Counted from the stretch's first letter, positions 33,804-46,383 are shown. The stretch is DNA of 64,000 nt from Plantago ovata (GCA_028274465.1 CM051455.1:68283677-68347676); one strand, 5' to 3'. Made by a program: numbers and translations. Notes: a model not told the origin generated them from the letters alone.

Positions 33804-34737
33804 CTACTGTAGACCTCCGGGATCAAACACAAACCAAACTTCTTGTGCACCAATTGAAGAAGACACCCTAAGACAAGCTCCAAAGCCGAGGAAATTGTAC
33901 CGTTGCCCACCAGGATCAAACACATAGAAGAAGGAGGTATAAGTTGAAAACATCAATGAAGCGGCGCCTAGAAGAGCATCAAGTCGGAAACACATGGGAT
34001 CATATTGGATTCGCAAACCATTATAATCCTCTAAGAAGAGTCTATTTGTATGCACAAAATCTAAGTCCCAACACAATACACGGCCAGTTTGAAAGTATTT
34101 GTATCTCACCTTTTTCCGATAGAATAATCCATCATTCTCAGCAAATAAGCTCACATCATAGCCAAATTGTTGTCCAAGAAAATTATGCATACGAGAGACT
34201 TGCATCCCGTTAAAATTTCCTCTCAAACATTAAATCCACCTCATTAAAATCACTATCCGTCTTGATTAGCTTTAGTATCATGCCACTTGCATAATAATTA
34301 CTTCCAGAATATACAGGTATCTCGGTCTCTTTGAATAAGTAATAATCTACTAAAAACAATTTTGCCAAATTCCAATCATACGCAAGACCATGACCAACAT
34401 CATGAATCGTGCGACTCCCAACTTCAAACGGGGCATCATTCCATACGATCAAATCTGAATTCGGTTCAAAGTTTTCATCCAAATACAGATCCCAAATCAC
34501 ACAATTATTATCTTCTCCCATCTCTTCATCCCAAACAACAAAATCAGAATCTTCTTCGTCCCAAATTGGTTCACCATCCCAATATACAGATTTATTTTCG
34601 TCCTCATTGTCTTCTTGACCTAACGTAAATAAATCTTTCAAATCATATGAAATATTAGAAATTGTTACATTTATGGACGATTCTGAAAATTCATCCAAGA
34701 TGCTTAAGATCACGAGGCTGATTCTTGACGAACTCAT
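33804..34737 (-). CDS. Two abutting frames of an unrecognised, probably retroelement-derived protein
   Basis: Frame 1 (34737-34210, 175 aa) starts MSSSRISLVILS and is acidic, with repeated VYWDGEPIWDEE, VVWDEE, VIWD and IVWND phrases. Frame 2 (34226-33804, 140 aa) overlaps it by 17 bp and continues with aromatic-rich text ending VFDPGG twice. The seam (FERKF* / MRGNFNGMQV) suggests one original protein split by a single frameshift. I recall similar VFDPGG-ending frames next to gypsy-type elements but cannot assign a family. The neighbouring CTCGTCCTCGAG stretch supports a retroelement origin. No catalytic motif is visible. Confidence 0.4.
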
Positions 34738-36737
34738 TCAATGGTCGTGTCAATTGTTCAACTTCCCTCCACAAACCGACATCATCGGTCTGGGCATAGG
34801 TGTCATCTCTCCTCTGTCTCTCAAACGGCATACCTCAGGATCACCCGGAAGCTGAGGGTCGGACACAGACTCCCGTAGGTGAATCTTTCTCAGGATGGTT
34901 TCCGGACTCCCATGCATACCATCCAGAGGACTGGCTGTAAGAAAACATGGTTAGTAAACCCCTAGGGTTAAGCAGTGGAATTTTAAAATTTTCTTAACAA
35001 ATATATAAATTGAATATCCACATAACGTATATTGTATCAGAGTTAGTGAATTTATAGTTGTTCGAAGGCAAGAACAACGATTAATTTCTCAGCTGGATGA
35101 TCTTCGATCAAATCCTCGTAGTAATCAGCAAAATCTTCTCCTTCGGTGAAGTCGAAGATATCTAGATGTTCTTCAGGATAATCTGCAAAACAATTGTTAG
35201 AATCCAGCTTCGATTATGGAAGGACTTATGAGAATGCTAAGAATTACGGATTGAAATCTTAGGGGCAAGAAGGGGGCGGAGGCGCGGCACTAAGGGAGGA
35301 GGGAGAGAAATTTTTCTAAGCTTCTATAGACAAAAATAGAATGATTAGAATCACATGTATATTTTTCTCTAGCCTCATCTCATATATATACTAGTAGAAT
35401 TTCCTTCTAAAGTATTATTAGTATTAGGATTGTAATCCTGAAAGGAATAAAAATTCTAATACCATATTATGAATTATTGAAGCCTAAGTAAACTTGATGC
35501 CCAAGTATAATTCCAACTCTAAATTGGAAATACTTCCCATCAAATAACTTGGGAGAGGAGACCGACTAAGTCTCTTCTCCCTTCCCAAACAGGCACGGCA
35601 CATCGGGGGCTAGGTGGGCCCAAGCTGCGTCTTAGTCCCACATGCAAGTAGGAGGATTAAATCTAATTTTAATTAATCTCGTCCAGGTGCATATATTAAT
35701 CCAATTAATATTTTCTTTCAAATTAAATCCATATCAATACTTCTAAAGTATAATAATAGTTTTAAAGTATTATTCACCATCCAATAAATTATAATTAATT
35801 TAATTAATTATAATTCCAATCTCTGTCCTCTTAATAAGCCAAACCATCTGTTGTGTGAAGCATGTTGTACTCCTACGACGATGTTAAGGTCCCTTCATTT
35901 TGAAAGCTCGAGTACATCTGGAACAAGATGATAGTGTGTCTATTCCATTAACATACCCATGTCGTTCTCAACCCTGATGATTGATCTCGCGATATCATCC
36001 GACAACTATCCTGAACATACCAAAATGTGTTGGCCAACGACTAATAATCAATCAACCATGTGAACTTGAGCATTCTTCTCTATTACTATACACGAGGAAT
36101 GAATTCTTTCCCAGCACCATCTACCATCCACATATACATATTGTAATGTACCCAGTCGGACCGTATCTACCTCGTATTTGGGTGCAAGCATTGATTTCGG
36201 CCAAAGCACATTACTCAATATATGTGATGGCAATGTCCTGAAAGTAGAAGGACTATCTTGCAAGCATCACTCTACAACTCGTTACTCCCATAGACACTTA
36301 GGTATAGTTCATACATCAAATGGTTTCACGGTTAGGTATACCAATGATCCACTATAAGCATCCATGCGTCCATTAGGATAACCTAGTTATACCATGGTCG
36401 TGGGGTCGACCATACTCCGATGAGTGTAATGTACACCGCACGCTAGTCTCGATGCTTCATTGATACCCCTATCTCAATGATCATTGACTAGGGGGATTTT
36501 GGGACATATGATATGTCACACAATCTCCCACATCTACTCGTGTGATAATCATACATCCATGGGAACATGTTTGATATCTATACAAACAACCAAATAAATA
36601 GATATGACATGTTAATGTCTGGTATGACATACACATACCTCGAAACAGAACAAGCTGAACCGTGCTACTGACTTGTCACTTGGATGCGGTAAGTCATTTA
36701 ATATTTAAAATTTATAAATTTTACGAGACGTTTTAGC
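34738..36737. other. Retroelement-like noncoding region
   Basis: No gene recognised. 35040-35250 is Gly/Asp-poor sequence that may be decayed coding; 35460-36540 reads like a retroelement long leader or LTR (GTCCCACATGCAAGTAGGAGG, ATCTCCCACATCTACTCGTG), but I found no paired ends. The frames at 35981-36263 on both strands have no recognisable domain. Confidence 0.35.
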
Positions 36738-37898
36738 ACATCTGATAGGTTTGTTTTATACATACTTATCACTATCTTTGTACTTGATATTATTCATGTT
36801 TAAAAGCTATTTTTGTTTAGTTTTACTTGTTTTATATTTATTTTGATCTAGGTGGTTCGAGTTGGTGATTTTATGGAGATACTGGTTAATGAAGCTTATT
36901 TGGAGCTGATTTGATGATGAAAATTTATGCAAAAGGAGGCTTAATGGTTGGGTATGCCCCAAGGCCCCATTTCTGAAGTTTCCTACTCTATTTCGGACTT
37001 GGAGTACCATTATTTTCAACCCTTTTTTGCATTCATGTGGGGTTCGTGTATATATAAGGATAAATTAGACTTTTGCAATTATTCTGATTTCCAGACAGAC
37101 ATAGATATCGACAATTAGGAGAGAGAGGTGCTAGAGCATATCTTCGGTTCCTTCATTCTTTTTTTCTTTTTCTCTGTTGATTGAGTATTATGTTTTCATA
37201 CTTCTTGATTTCTGATTCTTGAATTATGTTGAACTAATTCCTTTTTCTAGGGTTATGATGTAGCCTAGTTATGTACATGTTTATTTGAGTATTCGAAATT
37301 AATTCATGGTTTTTCATGGTTGGTGAGTATTTTAATATGTTCTTATTGCTTGTAATTGCTTGATCACCAATTGCATGATTTAGGGTTTTAATTCGAGATT
37401 CGAGAGATGAGAATTAATTCTGCCAATAGATTAAAGTACCTTAAAATACTGTGAGATATAGATATTCATAGGTTTTAGGGGCTATTACTTTTGGTACCCC
37501 TACTATTGTTGAGTATTACAGATTAGTCCAGCTATATTTTTTATTACACGAGACTCCCTTACTAAACCAATGTAATTACATTTTAACCCACGGATTTGAC
37601 TTTCTGCGCTCTAAGCCCTGGAAATGACATTTATGCCCCCGCCGGAATTTCAGATTCTGAATTACGCCAAACAACATGAAGTTTCGTTTATTACAAATTC
37701 ACCCCAAATGTTTTGAATTTTACAATATTAACACAAACAATTTATAAATTAACCCACATAATTTAGCTATATTTCAAAATAGTTTACAAATTATTTTAAA
37801 ACAAACCCCTACAAAAATTGAATTTCAAAATGAGTCCCAAATTTTATTTTTTACCTTTTCTTTTTTTCTTTATTAAATAAAAATAAATAACACTAAAT

Positions 37899-37940
<42 letters not shown>

Positions 37941-37964
37941 ATGAGGAAGACGATGAACAGTAGC

Positions 37965-38540
37965 TCCGATCGGAGCTTTCAGATCGGAGTACAAAGCTCC
38001 GATTAGGGCTCCGATCGAAGCTTGGCACAGCTCCAATCGGAGCTGTGTTATACAGCTCCGATTGGAGCTGTGTTAAGCTCCAATCGAAGCTTTGTTAAGC
38101 TCCGATTGGAGCTTAACACAGCTCCAATCGAGCTGTATAACACAGCTCCGATTGGAGCTGTGCAAAGCCCCAAAGCTCCGATTGGAGCTTTGGGGCTTTG
38201 CACAGCTCCAATCGGAGCTGTGTTATACAGCTCGATTGGAGCTGTGTTAAGCTCCAATCGGAGCTGTATAACACAGCTCCGATTGGAGCTGTGCAAAGCC
38301 CCAGTCGGAGCTTAACAAAGCTCCGACTGGAGCTTTGTTAAGCTCCGACTGGAGCTTTGCACGGCTCCAGTCGGAGCTGTGTAACACAGCTCCGATTGGA
38401 GCTGTGCCAAGCTCCGATTGGAGCTTAACACAGCTCCAATCGGAGCTGTAAACTCCGGTACCGGAGTTCTAACTCCGGTACCGGAGCCGGTACCGGAGTT
38501 CTAACTCCGGTACCGGAGCCGTACTCCGGTACCGGAGTTG
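37965..38540. repeat. Palindromic array of AGCTCCGATTGGAGCT units
   Basis: More than twenty copies of AGCTCCGATTGGAGCT or its complement, joined by GTGTTA, GTATAACAC or GTGCAAAGCCCC linkers, then a second motif CTCCGGTACCGGAG (38452-38540). A larger palindrome centred near 38180 has arms of about 85 bp each. Because of it, the two strands encode the same stretch of about 55 residues (for example KAPIGALGLCTAPIGAV). The frames are by-products, not genes. Confidence 0.93.
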
Positions 38541-38547
38541 GATTTAA

Positions 38548-38640
38548 AACAAATGTAAAAGAAAAGAGAAAAGAAAGAAAAGAGAAAAGAAAGAAAGAGA
38601 AAAAGAAAAATAGAAAAAAGAAAAGAAAGAAAAATGTGTC
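38548..38640 (+). repeat. Purine tract (AAAGAGAAAAGAAAG)n
   Basis: About 90 bp made almost only of A and G on the plus strand. Low-complexity. Confidence 0.85.
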
Positions 38641-39524
38641 TTAATTTGATGTTTTAAGTATTTAATTTGTCCACAGTACTTTTTCCCTTAAGGCCGCGTT
38701 TGGTTCAGCGTAAATCACAAAAGTCAAGTGACAGGAGTCAACACCGGAGGGGCGGCTGGACTAAAATGTAATTCTCCGCGAATGTTGGACTAGGATGAAA
38801 AGTGAGTGCTTAGTGAGGGTGATAGATGTAATTTTGTCTAGGTTTTATGCAATCGTGTGTAAGTTTCATAGAGTTTAATGCGTTATATTATGTATGTTAG
38901 AGATTTGAGAGATGATAACTGCATGATAGAATGAGTTTGTTAATTCTCGAGAGAGATTAGTAAAGTAATTAGGGAAGCTTGATTGTTGCAACCGGATTAA
39001 CTGTGATTAACTGAAGAATACGAGAATGCATGTGATTAACTATGGTGAAGTTGAAATCCCTAGATATTTGGCCTATTGATTTAATCAGAAGTTTACAATT
39101 GTCGTTAGTAGTATTTAATTAGTTATTCTTGAATTCTCGATTACTATTATTTTCCCACATAATTTAGATTTTAGTTTAATATACGTTAGTACCTGTCAAC
39201 AAATCAGTCCCTGTGGATGCGATACTCAATTTTTATCATTATATTACTTGTTGCAATATCGTGCACTTGCGATTTTCTCCATCAACATCCAATGTTTATA
39301 AACTTACTAACTACTGTAAATTTTCTTTGTCCGTTGAAGATCGAGGAGGGGTAGGAGATGACGTTGTTCTAGCACTCTGAGACTACCCACCGGGCCAGGA
39401 ACGGGGATTGGACGGATCCTTGGTCGAGAGAAGACTGGGGTACGTTCTTAATATAACTTCATTGTTACATATTAAACTTTTAAACATGTATATTATTTAA
39501 TCGTTGATACTTATAAATATTTTG

Positions 39525-39831
39525 CGAGGACCTCAAGATCCAAGAAGAAAATGACATCTTCTTGGAGATCATCGGGGTCAACGAGATGGTCTGTATTTAC
39601 GGATTGGGAAGTTTAGGCCCGAGTATCACCCTGTATGGATCCGTTCATCAGGACAAGGGGATGGATTGTGCAGAGGACAACTTTGAGGTCGAGCAGTTAC
39701 AGATGATGTTCGAGAAGGAGGTCGCGGGCAATGCTCGGATGTGGCAGGGAGCACGAGGAGATGAAGGAGACCATCAGGCAGATGGCCTTGCAGTACGCTG
39801 CCCACGTTCACGGCTAGACCCCCAGTCCTAG
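39525..39831 (+). pseudogene. CACTA-1 accessory gene, 3' exon remnant
   Basis: The frame ENDIFLEIIGVNEMVCIYGLGSLGPS matches the exon-5 block of the CACTA-2 gene (FLEVNPPGP..IYGLGNLGRS), and a coiled-coil-like stretch follows (FEVEQLQMMFEKE) to a TAG at 39829-39831. It therefore belongs to the Ptta/En/Spm accessory family. Upstream, 39345-39440 looks like an earlier exon with a stop in it and a donor GGTACGTTC. The remnant lies about 470 bp inside the right end of CACTA-1 in the orientation expected, which supports the single-element reading. Confidence 0.6.
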
Positions 39832-40089
39832 ATTCTCATATATATTACTCTACTCTTATGTCGTACATTTACTATTTTGCTCAAACACTTTTAGTTTTAA
39901 TCTCGTATACTATTTTTTGTTATCGTAGTTTTGACATTTCGTACTTTATGTATATTAAGTTACGCTTAATCAAAGCCTTTCTAGTTTTATGTATATTTGT
40001 ACACAAATTTCACACACACACACAAAAAAGCTGTAAAGTAAAAATGCAATGGATAATATTCCCCATTCTCTTAATTACCATGGGTCCTT

Positions 40090-40298
40090 CGGTTTAGAGA
40101 CGGATTACTGAAGAAACTCGTTCAATGTCTTATCTATTGCTATTTTAGCGATAGATAATCCTATCCGTCGCTAAATGTGTTTGTGATGTTAGAATCTGAG
40201 ACTCCTTATTTAGCGACGAAATTTGAGAAAAGCGACGGATCGTTCCTTTTAGCGATTGATGGGATCCGTCGCTAAAAGTATTTTTTTTTCTTGTAGTG
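40090..40298. repeat. CACTA-1 right subterminal and terminal repeats
   Basis: TTTAGCGATAGATAATCCTATCCGTCGCTAAA, TTTAGCGACGAAA, AGCGACGGATCG and CCGTCGCTAAAA in both orientations, then TTTTTCTTGTAGTG. Confidence 0.72.
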
Positions 40299-40307
40299 GT
40301 TCATTAG

Positions 40308-40810
40308 TGTTGGTCCCTTATACTACAAGGTTAAAAGACTAGAAGGGGTGATAGTCTTTTAAAACTTTTTGTAGTCTAACAATATTTCGCAAATATCTTC
40401 TTGGATATCTAATACTTTGAGAGTGTGCAAGTCTTTGTATAGATAAATACAAGTGCTCAACAAGATGTAGGCTCTGTTCTCTTCGTCTGAAAAAGTCTGA
40501 ACTGAACTGATTTGAACTGAACTGAATTGAACTGATCTGAACTGAACTTAACTTAACTTATTTGTAGTACAAAATACTATTAGGCAAATCTGAACTGAAC
40601 TGGACTTCATCAATTTTCAGATGAAAAGAACAGAGCCGTATAAGCTCTTCTCCAAAGTAATTGCAAAAAAGTAAATTGCAGAATTGAAATTATATAAAAT
40701 CTTTTATAGGTAGATAACTAATCCACTACCCTTGCAGATTCTTTAAAGTCACCTTAGATTAGATAGATAACTAAGATCTCTTTATAAACATCAGATTCCC
40801 ATTCTAAGGC
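40308..40810 (-). repeat. Decayed Sirevirus-type LTR fragment
   Basis: TGTTGGTCCCTT..AAAAGACTAGAAGGGGTGATAGTC resembles the inverted end of the Sirevirus LTRs (TGTTGGTCTC..GACTAGAGGGGGTGAATAGTC) but is more distant. A MITE at 40470-40637 interrupts it. The right boundary is uncertain. Confidence 0.5.
40470..40637. mobile_element. MITE with GAACTGAAC core, copy 2
   Basis: GGCTCTGTTCTCTTCGTCTGAAAA at the left and TTTTCAGATGAAAAGAACAGAGCC at the right are imperfect inverted repeats, with GTA on both sides. The 168-bp body is degenerate GAACTGAACT. Superfamily uncertain. Confidence 0.72.
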
Positions 40811-40899
40811 TGTTGGTTATCATAAACGGCATGAACTGCAGTTCACTGGACTTTATTTGTGAAATTTCGCCGGTGAACTGCTTTTTTAGTTCACTAGCC

Positions 40900-41462
40900 A
40901 GTTATTTTCAAGGTTTGAATCATTCATCGAATTGACGGTTTGTACATAATATACTTGAGCCACTTTAATTTCCGTGATTGTCCCGTGGCCCAAAGGAGAA
41001 AATCATCTTTCGTTTTCTTGCTTTGTCCCCTAGACTTGCATTGAAAGATATGACCCTCTTTTGGACTTAGCTAAGAGTTGGTGGTACAACTTGTAAACTT
41101 CCTGGATCTTGGCCCCCTGCTATAACGACGAACATACTAGACAAGGGGGGGCTAAGTAACGCCAAGGTCATAACGATTATGAATGTGCTATCCTCGAATG
41201 AATTGACGGTGGAGTTGGATGTTTTGGTTTGATGATGTACCGATGCTACTGTTTCGATATTTAAGGAAACCATTTTGTAACCTTATGTAATCTTGTGAAA
41301 GCTAGATGGTTTGGTATCTACCTTGTAAAACCGGGTTTGGTAATATAGGCTAGGAATCCGGATTATATTCCGTGTATTTTCGTTTTAAATGTTTTCGTAG
41401 CATTTTTTATGCTCAATTCTTCATAAAAGCTTTTTTGCCATTTCCAAAAAAAAAAAAAAAGT
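40900..41462 (+). mobile_element. LINE 3' end, 5'-truncated
   Basis: Ends CTTCATAAAAGCTTTTTTGCC, ATTTCC and a run of 15 A (41447-41461), the style of plant LINE tails. No conserved coding is visible and the left end is not defined. Confidence 0.45.
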
Positions 41463-42144
41463 TTGTTATGGTGAACTGGATCATCAGTTCACCAGTTTTT
41501 TTATGGTAATTAATATTTTAATTTCATCGGAAGAATGAAAAAATAATTTAGATTTAAAGAGGTATTTTGAAATTAGTTAGGAGCGAAAATGGAGATTGAG
41601 AAGGGATTGTCGTAACATATGCAATATTGATGTCTATTTATAGAGGTGAAAAAATATGATCGTTGATAGTTTTTTGGGATTTGTTTGAATTTTTTTATTT
41701 CCTTTTGCTAAAATATTAGAAAAGGCTAAAATAAAATCAAAATAACCCGGCGGTGAAGTGTTACTGCTTGGGGGCGCGCATTAAAAAAAATAAAAAATGA
41801 GCAGTTCAGGCTCCTTTATTTATTGCTAGTGAGCCAATTGGCCCACCAGCCATGAGCTCAACAATACGCCTATGCGGCGTATTTTGCTCACGAAATCTCA
41901 TGAACTCTTTAATGAAATTCACATGAAACACCACAACACACACATTTTTTGTTCATCAGCTAATGAACTATTCCCATGAACTTCCCACAACCAGCAGCTT
42001 AATGTTCCCCCCTCAGATCTTCCCGACTTCTCTAGCCAAGTACTTTCTGTACTAAGGGACCTTGAGCTATTCCTTGACTTCCCAGTCATGTACTTCCTCC
42101 GCACAACAAGTTTAGACTTATTCTTTTAACATCCACCACCAAGT
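41463..42144. other. No gene recognised
   Basis: AT-rich, with a GAACTGGATCATCAGTTCACC inverted repeat near 41473. Nothing else is seen. Confidence 0.35.
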
Positions 42145-42445
42145 ACTTCTTTTCTTTTGCTCGGCATCCTTTGAGCTCTGCATGGATAGACATTAAATCT
42201 GCTTGTTCATTGTTTACAAATGTGACTTTTGCCTATACTCACCGTGATGCAAACATTCTTGCCCATATGTTATGTCAAGACTTTGGGATCAATTCTTTTG
42301 GTTTCGATTTCGAATTTAATCAACGCTTGTAATTGGTTGGATTTTTGATTGAATGGAAATCATTTTACTTCTTTAATAAATATATTATTATTATTACTAT
42401 TATTATTATTATTATTATTAATATTATTATTATTATTATAATTTA
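42145..42445 (+). pseudogene. LINE 3' end with RNase H remnant and (ATT)n tail
   Basis: A short frame ending at the TAA near 42330 reads AWIDIKSACSLF, then VTFAYTHRDANILAHMLCQ. This matches the end of the RNase H domain of plant L1-type LINEs, where the last catalytic Asp/His region has the pattern HxxRxxNxxAHxLA. A (TTA)n tail (42380-42445) follows. Only the last 60 or so codons remain. Confidence 0.65.
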
Positions 42446-43215
42446 AGAGTAAATATGAGCTGAAAGATATAAAAAAAAAGTTGAAATGGATAACTTATAC
42501 GCGGCGGGAGTATATGTCAGACCCAAATCAACTCGAAGTCCAACAAGAAGGGCCTATTATTAAGAGATCAGAAGGGATCTTCACTTAATTCACCTTAAGA
42601 CTCAATCCGAAAAGACTACAAATGGTCCATAGGCCTAGCCATATATAGTCACTCTCTAACTAGGTCAAAGGCCCATATCGAACAAACACATCGATCCTCA
42701 CTCGATCCCATTCATAAAGGGAAGGGGAAAGAATAAGCAAGGAAATATTGTATGCATGAATATGAATATATTTTAGTAGCTAGAGAAATGTGTATGTATT
42801 AAAATAAAATAAAATTTGCTTATGGAAACTATAATAGCTAGACAATATTTATAAGAAATGGAAGGTGGGATTGGAGGTTTTTTTTTCTTTTTTCTTTTTT
42901 TTTTTTCTCTAACTCCTACCCTAGTTTTTTTCCATCTTATATAATTAAATCTAAACACGCCTATATCAACCTTATAATTCTGTTGGGGTTTGAACCCAAC
43001 CTCTCTCATGTGCTACTACACCGCCATACCACCATCTTACGGTTTACGAGTAATATTGAAAGTCCGTTTACGAGTTATACTATCTAATAGGGTTAATTAC
43101 ATTTTTGGTCCCTCAATTGGACGTCGTCTTCGTTTTTGGCTCCTAATTAGAATCGCGATTTGCAAATACGATATCCCCACACGCCAAGACGTGAACTAAG
43201 ACGCATTAGGAGGAA
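42446..43215. other. Intergenic, no gene recognised
   Basis: Includes a T/C-rich tract (42880-42920) and GGGTTAATTACATTTTTGGTCCCTC at 43090, a phrase common at the ends of plant DNA transposons, but no matching end was found. Confidence 0.35.
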
Positions 43216-44246
43216 TTAGGACGTGTTTGGTTTGTAAGATAATGGGGGATAATTACTGTTCAAGAATACGAAAATTTCGTTTGGTCGTCGGATAATGAGG
43301 AGATAAAGAGAAGGTGGTGCTCGGGATAATTTGGATGGGCAGGGCTGTGATTGGTTGGGCTTGTTGCGCTGGCAGAGGAGATAATTTATCTCGTCGTTCT
43401 CTTTCTCCCTCGTTTCTGGCCAATAATGGCTATTATCTATGACGGAGGGTGATGTCACCGCTGCTGCCCCACCATGTGCAGTCCTCCTTCCTTCCTCAAC
43501 AAAGACTGTAATACCCTCCCATGGCCATATATAATGAATTTGCATCCCCCAATCTTCACAATTTAGGGTTCTAAGCAATTCCCGCTCACAGGTACTTTGA
43601 AAAAATTCAGCCGCACAAAATTTTCAATTTCAATTTTTCTTCCAAAATTCTTTGCTCCAGGCCCAGATCGGCTGATGTTGGAGGCGGATTTTGCTTTTTT
43701 TGATGTTTACTAGCCTCCTTCTTGTTCGTTTTGTTTGTTACTTTTGTGGCTAGGTTTGAAGTTTTCTGGTGGATCTGTGGTGCTTCTCTGCTCGAATTTG
43801 TGAAGGTAATTGGCTTTGAAAGAATTGTAACATACTGGTGTACAATCTTACTGATTATATTCTTTAGTTAATGCTACTTGTTTACACATTTTATACCACA
43901 CGAAAAATTTAAAATTGTTGCATAGTTTTGCTCCCACATGACACATTCATGAAATTTAAGTGAAGTACTCTATATGCCTCGGAATGTAATGGAGTTTGTA
44001 TGCAACTATATGTACTATGAGAGTGTGCAAATGACTCTGTATGCCTTGAAAATTACTGTATCGTGTATGAAACTTGGATAATGTGAAGTACTGAAGAAAG
44101 TGAAATCAATTTGATAATTTCATTTGCATTTGAACATGAATGGATTTTGTATGCATAGTTATGGCATCGAAACTGTGGAACTATTTTAGTTAAAAAGTTG
44201 CGTTTCATGTCGTGGTTAGGATTATGTTAACTTTGTAGTCCTAGTT

Positions 44247-46383
44247 GTGCACAAGATGGAACAGTGGCGGAGACAAATGTTGTGGCTCTTGATTCATTAT
44301 AACAAAATGAACTTGGAATTGATCATGGGTATTGGGATTATAGCATCTCAGGTTAACATGAAGGTTTTCAAGCCTAGGCTGATGGAGCATGAAAACCCGC
44401 TCCCGTACAATATGCGTTTTCGTCTTTATGTTCAGCTTGATAAGAACTTCCGACTCTTTGTGGATGACGACAAAGCTTGTATAGAAAATCTGCGGATGGA
44501 CCGAGAATGTTTTCATAAGTTGTGTGAGAAGTTGCATAGGCAGGGAGGTTTAAGGGATGGACAATATGTTTCGGTGAAGGAACAAGTTGGAATCTTTTTG
44601 TCCATCCTTGCACACAACAAAAAAGGGAGAATAATCCATTTCGAATTCATTCGTTCTAGTGAGACCATAAGCAAGAACTTTCATAAGATGTTGCAGGCAG
44701 TTTTGTCCTTGCACAAGGAGCTGTTGGCGAAGCAGATTCCAGTAACTCCTGAAAATGCCCCCGAGCGGTGGCAACCTTTCTAGGTTTGTTATTGCAATAC
44801 TCCACCTTTTTGAGTAAAGTTACTGCCCTTCAAGTATGTATGTTATAGCAGAAGTACTAGAATATATTGCTAACTTAAACTTATAATATTTATGCAGGGA
44901 TGTCTAGGTGCCTTGATGGGACTCACATCCGAGTCCTTGTGCCTAAAGACAGACAAACACCGTACCGTGGGCGTAAGGGTATTGTCACAATGAATGTACT
45001 TTCTGCATGCAACTGGAACATGGAGTTCACATATGTGTTATCTGGTTGGGAAGGATCTGCCGCTGATAGCAGGGTCCTCCGGAACGCCCTTGCTCGTCGT
45101 GATGGCTTGCGTGTCCCCGAAGGTATACATCCATGCTTGTTGATAATATGTTGTAGGTATCGCTGTTGTATGGAATCATTTTAACAAGAGTGCATGAACG
45201 GTTAGCAATCTGGTGTTATCTTGGTTTGTATGTCGAAAATATACTACTACTACATACATGTGTTGGTTTACTTATTAAAAGATGAACCATGTTTTGGAAA
45301 GTTAATTAAATATTGTAGTAATTGATAATTACTTTGTGAAGAAGTCATATTCAAGTTAATGAAGAGATCAGACTACATATATGTGTTATCTGGAAATTGG
45401 AAAAGAAACAATGGAGAGTTTAGTTTCTTAATTTTCATGTATACCACCAGAAGTAATATAGCTGGTTGAATTATATTATATTTTCGGTTGTGAGTGAGAT
45501 ATATGTGGTACTGACTATTCTGATCTATTAAAACTAGAAGATTTACTGCATTTTTCCTGCTGCTGTTTACTTGGTCTTTCCTGCATTAGTCTATTAATTT
45601 TCTGTTGTTCTTTACTTGGTTTTTCCTGCTGCTATCATTATTTTCATCTCAATGGAAAGTGGCAAACTATAATCCCATTGCAAAACTATAAATCACAATC
45701 TTTCATAATACTTTTATATATTTTTTTTCGAAAACAGTAAAGAAGAACGAAGTTATTGCTGACAGTATTTGCAATTGCATTATTATTGATAACTATGGGG
45801 AGCTCTGTTTCCTTTTAATTGAGTTAGATTTTCTCTATTTTGAGCCAGGGAATGTGAAGGTATTTTCTGTTGCAATGCCATTTTTTTCTAACATCCTTTG
45901 GTACATGACAGGCCAATACTATCTGTGTGACAACGGGTACACACATGGTCAGGGATTCATCACACTTACACGCGAACAAGATACCACTTGCAACAGTGGG
46001 GATATGGGACGGATGCACCTCAGAATAGGAAAGAGTACCTCAAAATGGTTCACTCTAAGGCTCGTAATGTTATTGAGAGGTGTTTTGGTCTGCTGAAAAA
46101 GTGGTGGGTGTCAATAGATGAGCAGTCAAAGTATCCGGTTGACACACAAAGTAAAGTGATACTTGCATGTTGTCTGCTTCAGAACTTTATACGATAGAAC
46201 ATGTCCCATGATCCTATGGAGGATGAACCACTGGAGGAAGACACAGGCGACCCGTTGGAAGATGAGCCTCCGGTTGACTATGTTCAAGTCCTTCGTCCTT
46301 CACCTGAATGGGATAATTACCGTGATAATTTGGCTCAACAACTGTATGATGATTGGATAGGTGTCCGTGGGGGGCAGCCATGA
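44247..46383 (+). pseudogene. PIF/Harbinger transposase, broken
   Basis: Exon 1 (44247-44781) has the helical N-terminal part (FRLYVQLDKNFRLFVDD, MDRECFHKLCEKL, EQVGIFLSILAHN). After an intron (44782-44897) exon 2 gives CLDGTHIRVLVP with the first catalytic Asp and SGWEGSAADSRVLRNAL with the second. A longer noncoding stretch follows (45185-45910). Exon 3 gives YYLCDNGYTHGQGF and RNVIERCFGLLKKWW with the catalytic Glu. Breaks: one base is missing directly before CLDGTH relative to the family's reading, a frame change after GFI (45960-45990) and a TAG at 46196. All three catalytic residues are still visible. The gene cannot be translated as it stands. Confidence 0.8.

Larger units (their letters stand above)
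37478..38839. mobile_element. Nested element with candidate 8-bp duplication AGGTTTTA
   Basis: AGGTTTTA occurs at 37470-37477 and 38840-38847, exactly at the interruption of the solo LTR. The ends (GGGGCTATTACTTTTGGTACCC; right, inverted, AGACAAAATTACATCTATCACCC) are only loosely similar. Contents: AT-rich left third, a poly-A run (37903-37938), the palindromic array (37965-38540) and a purine tract (38548-38640). No gene. Possibly a hAT-like or Mutator-like non-autonomous element. Confidence 0.5.
36743..39284 (+). mobile_element. Solo LTR, gypsy-like, split by a nested element
   Basis: Starts TGATAGGTTTG and ends TTTTCTCCATCA, with ACATC duplicated at 36738-36742 and 39285-39289. The right part holds CAGTCCCTGTGGATGCGATACTC and CGTGCACTTGC, wording typical of the ends of plant gypsy LTRs. 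A TATA-like GTATATATAAGG lies near 37047. A 1,362-bp element at 37478-38839 interrupts it; without this the LTR is about 1.17 kb. No internal domain or partner LTR is seen. Confidence 0.75.

Noticed and set aside
38022..38315. A 97-residue repetitive protein (APIGAV repeats)
   Set aside because: The opposite strand reads the same peptide because the DNA is palindromic; there is no promoter or start context.
44241..44774. Minus-strand frames opposite the PIF/Harbinger transposase
   Set aside because: They are shadows of exon 1, which has recognisable transposase features on the plus strand.
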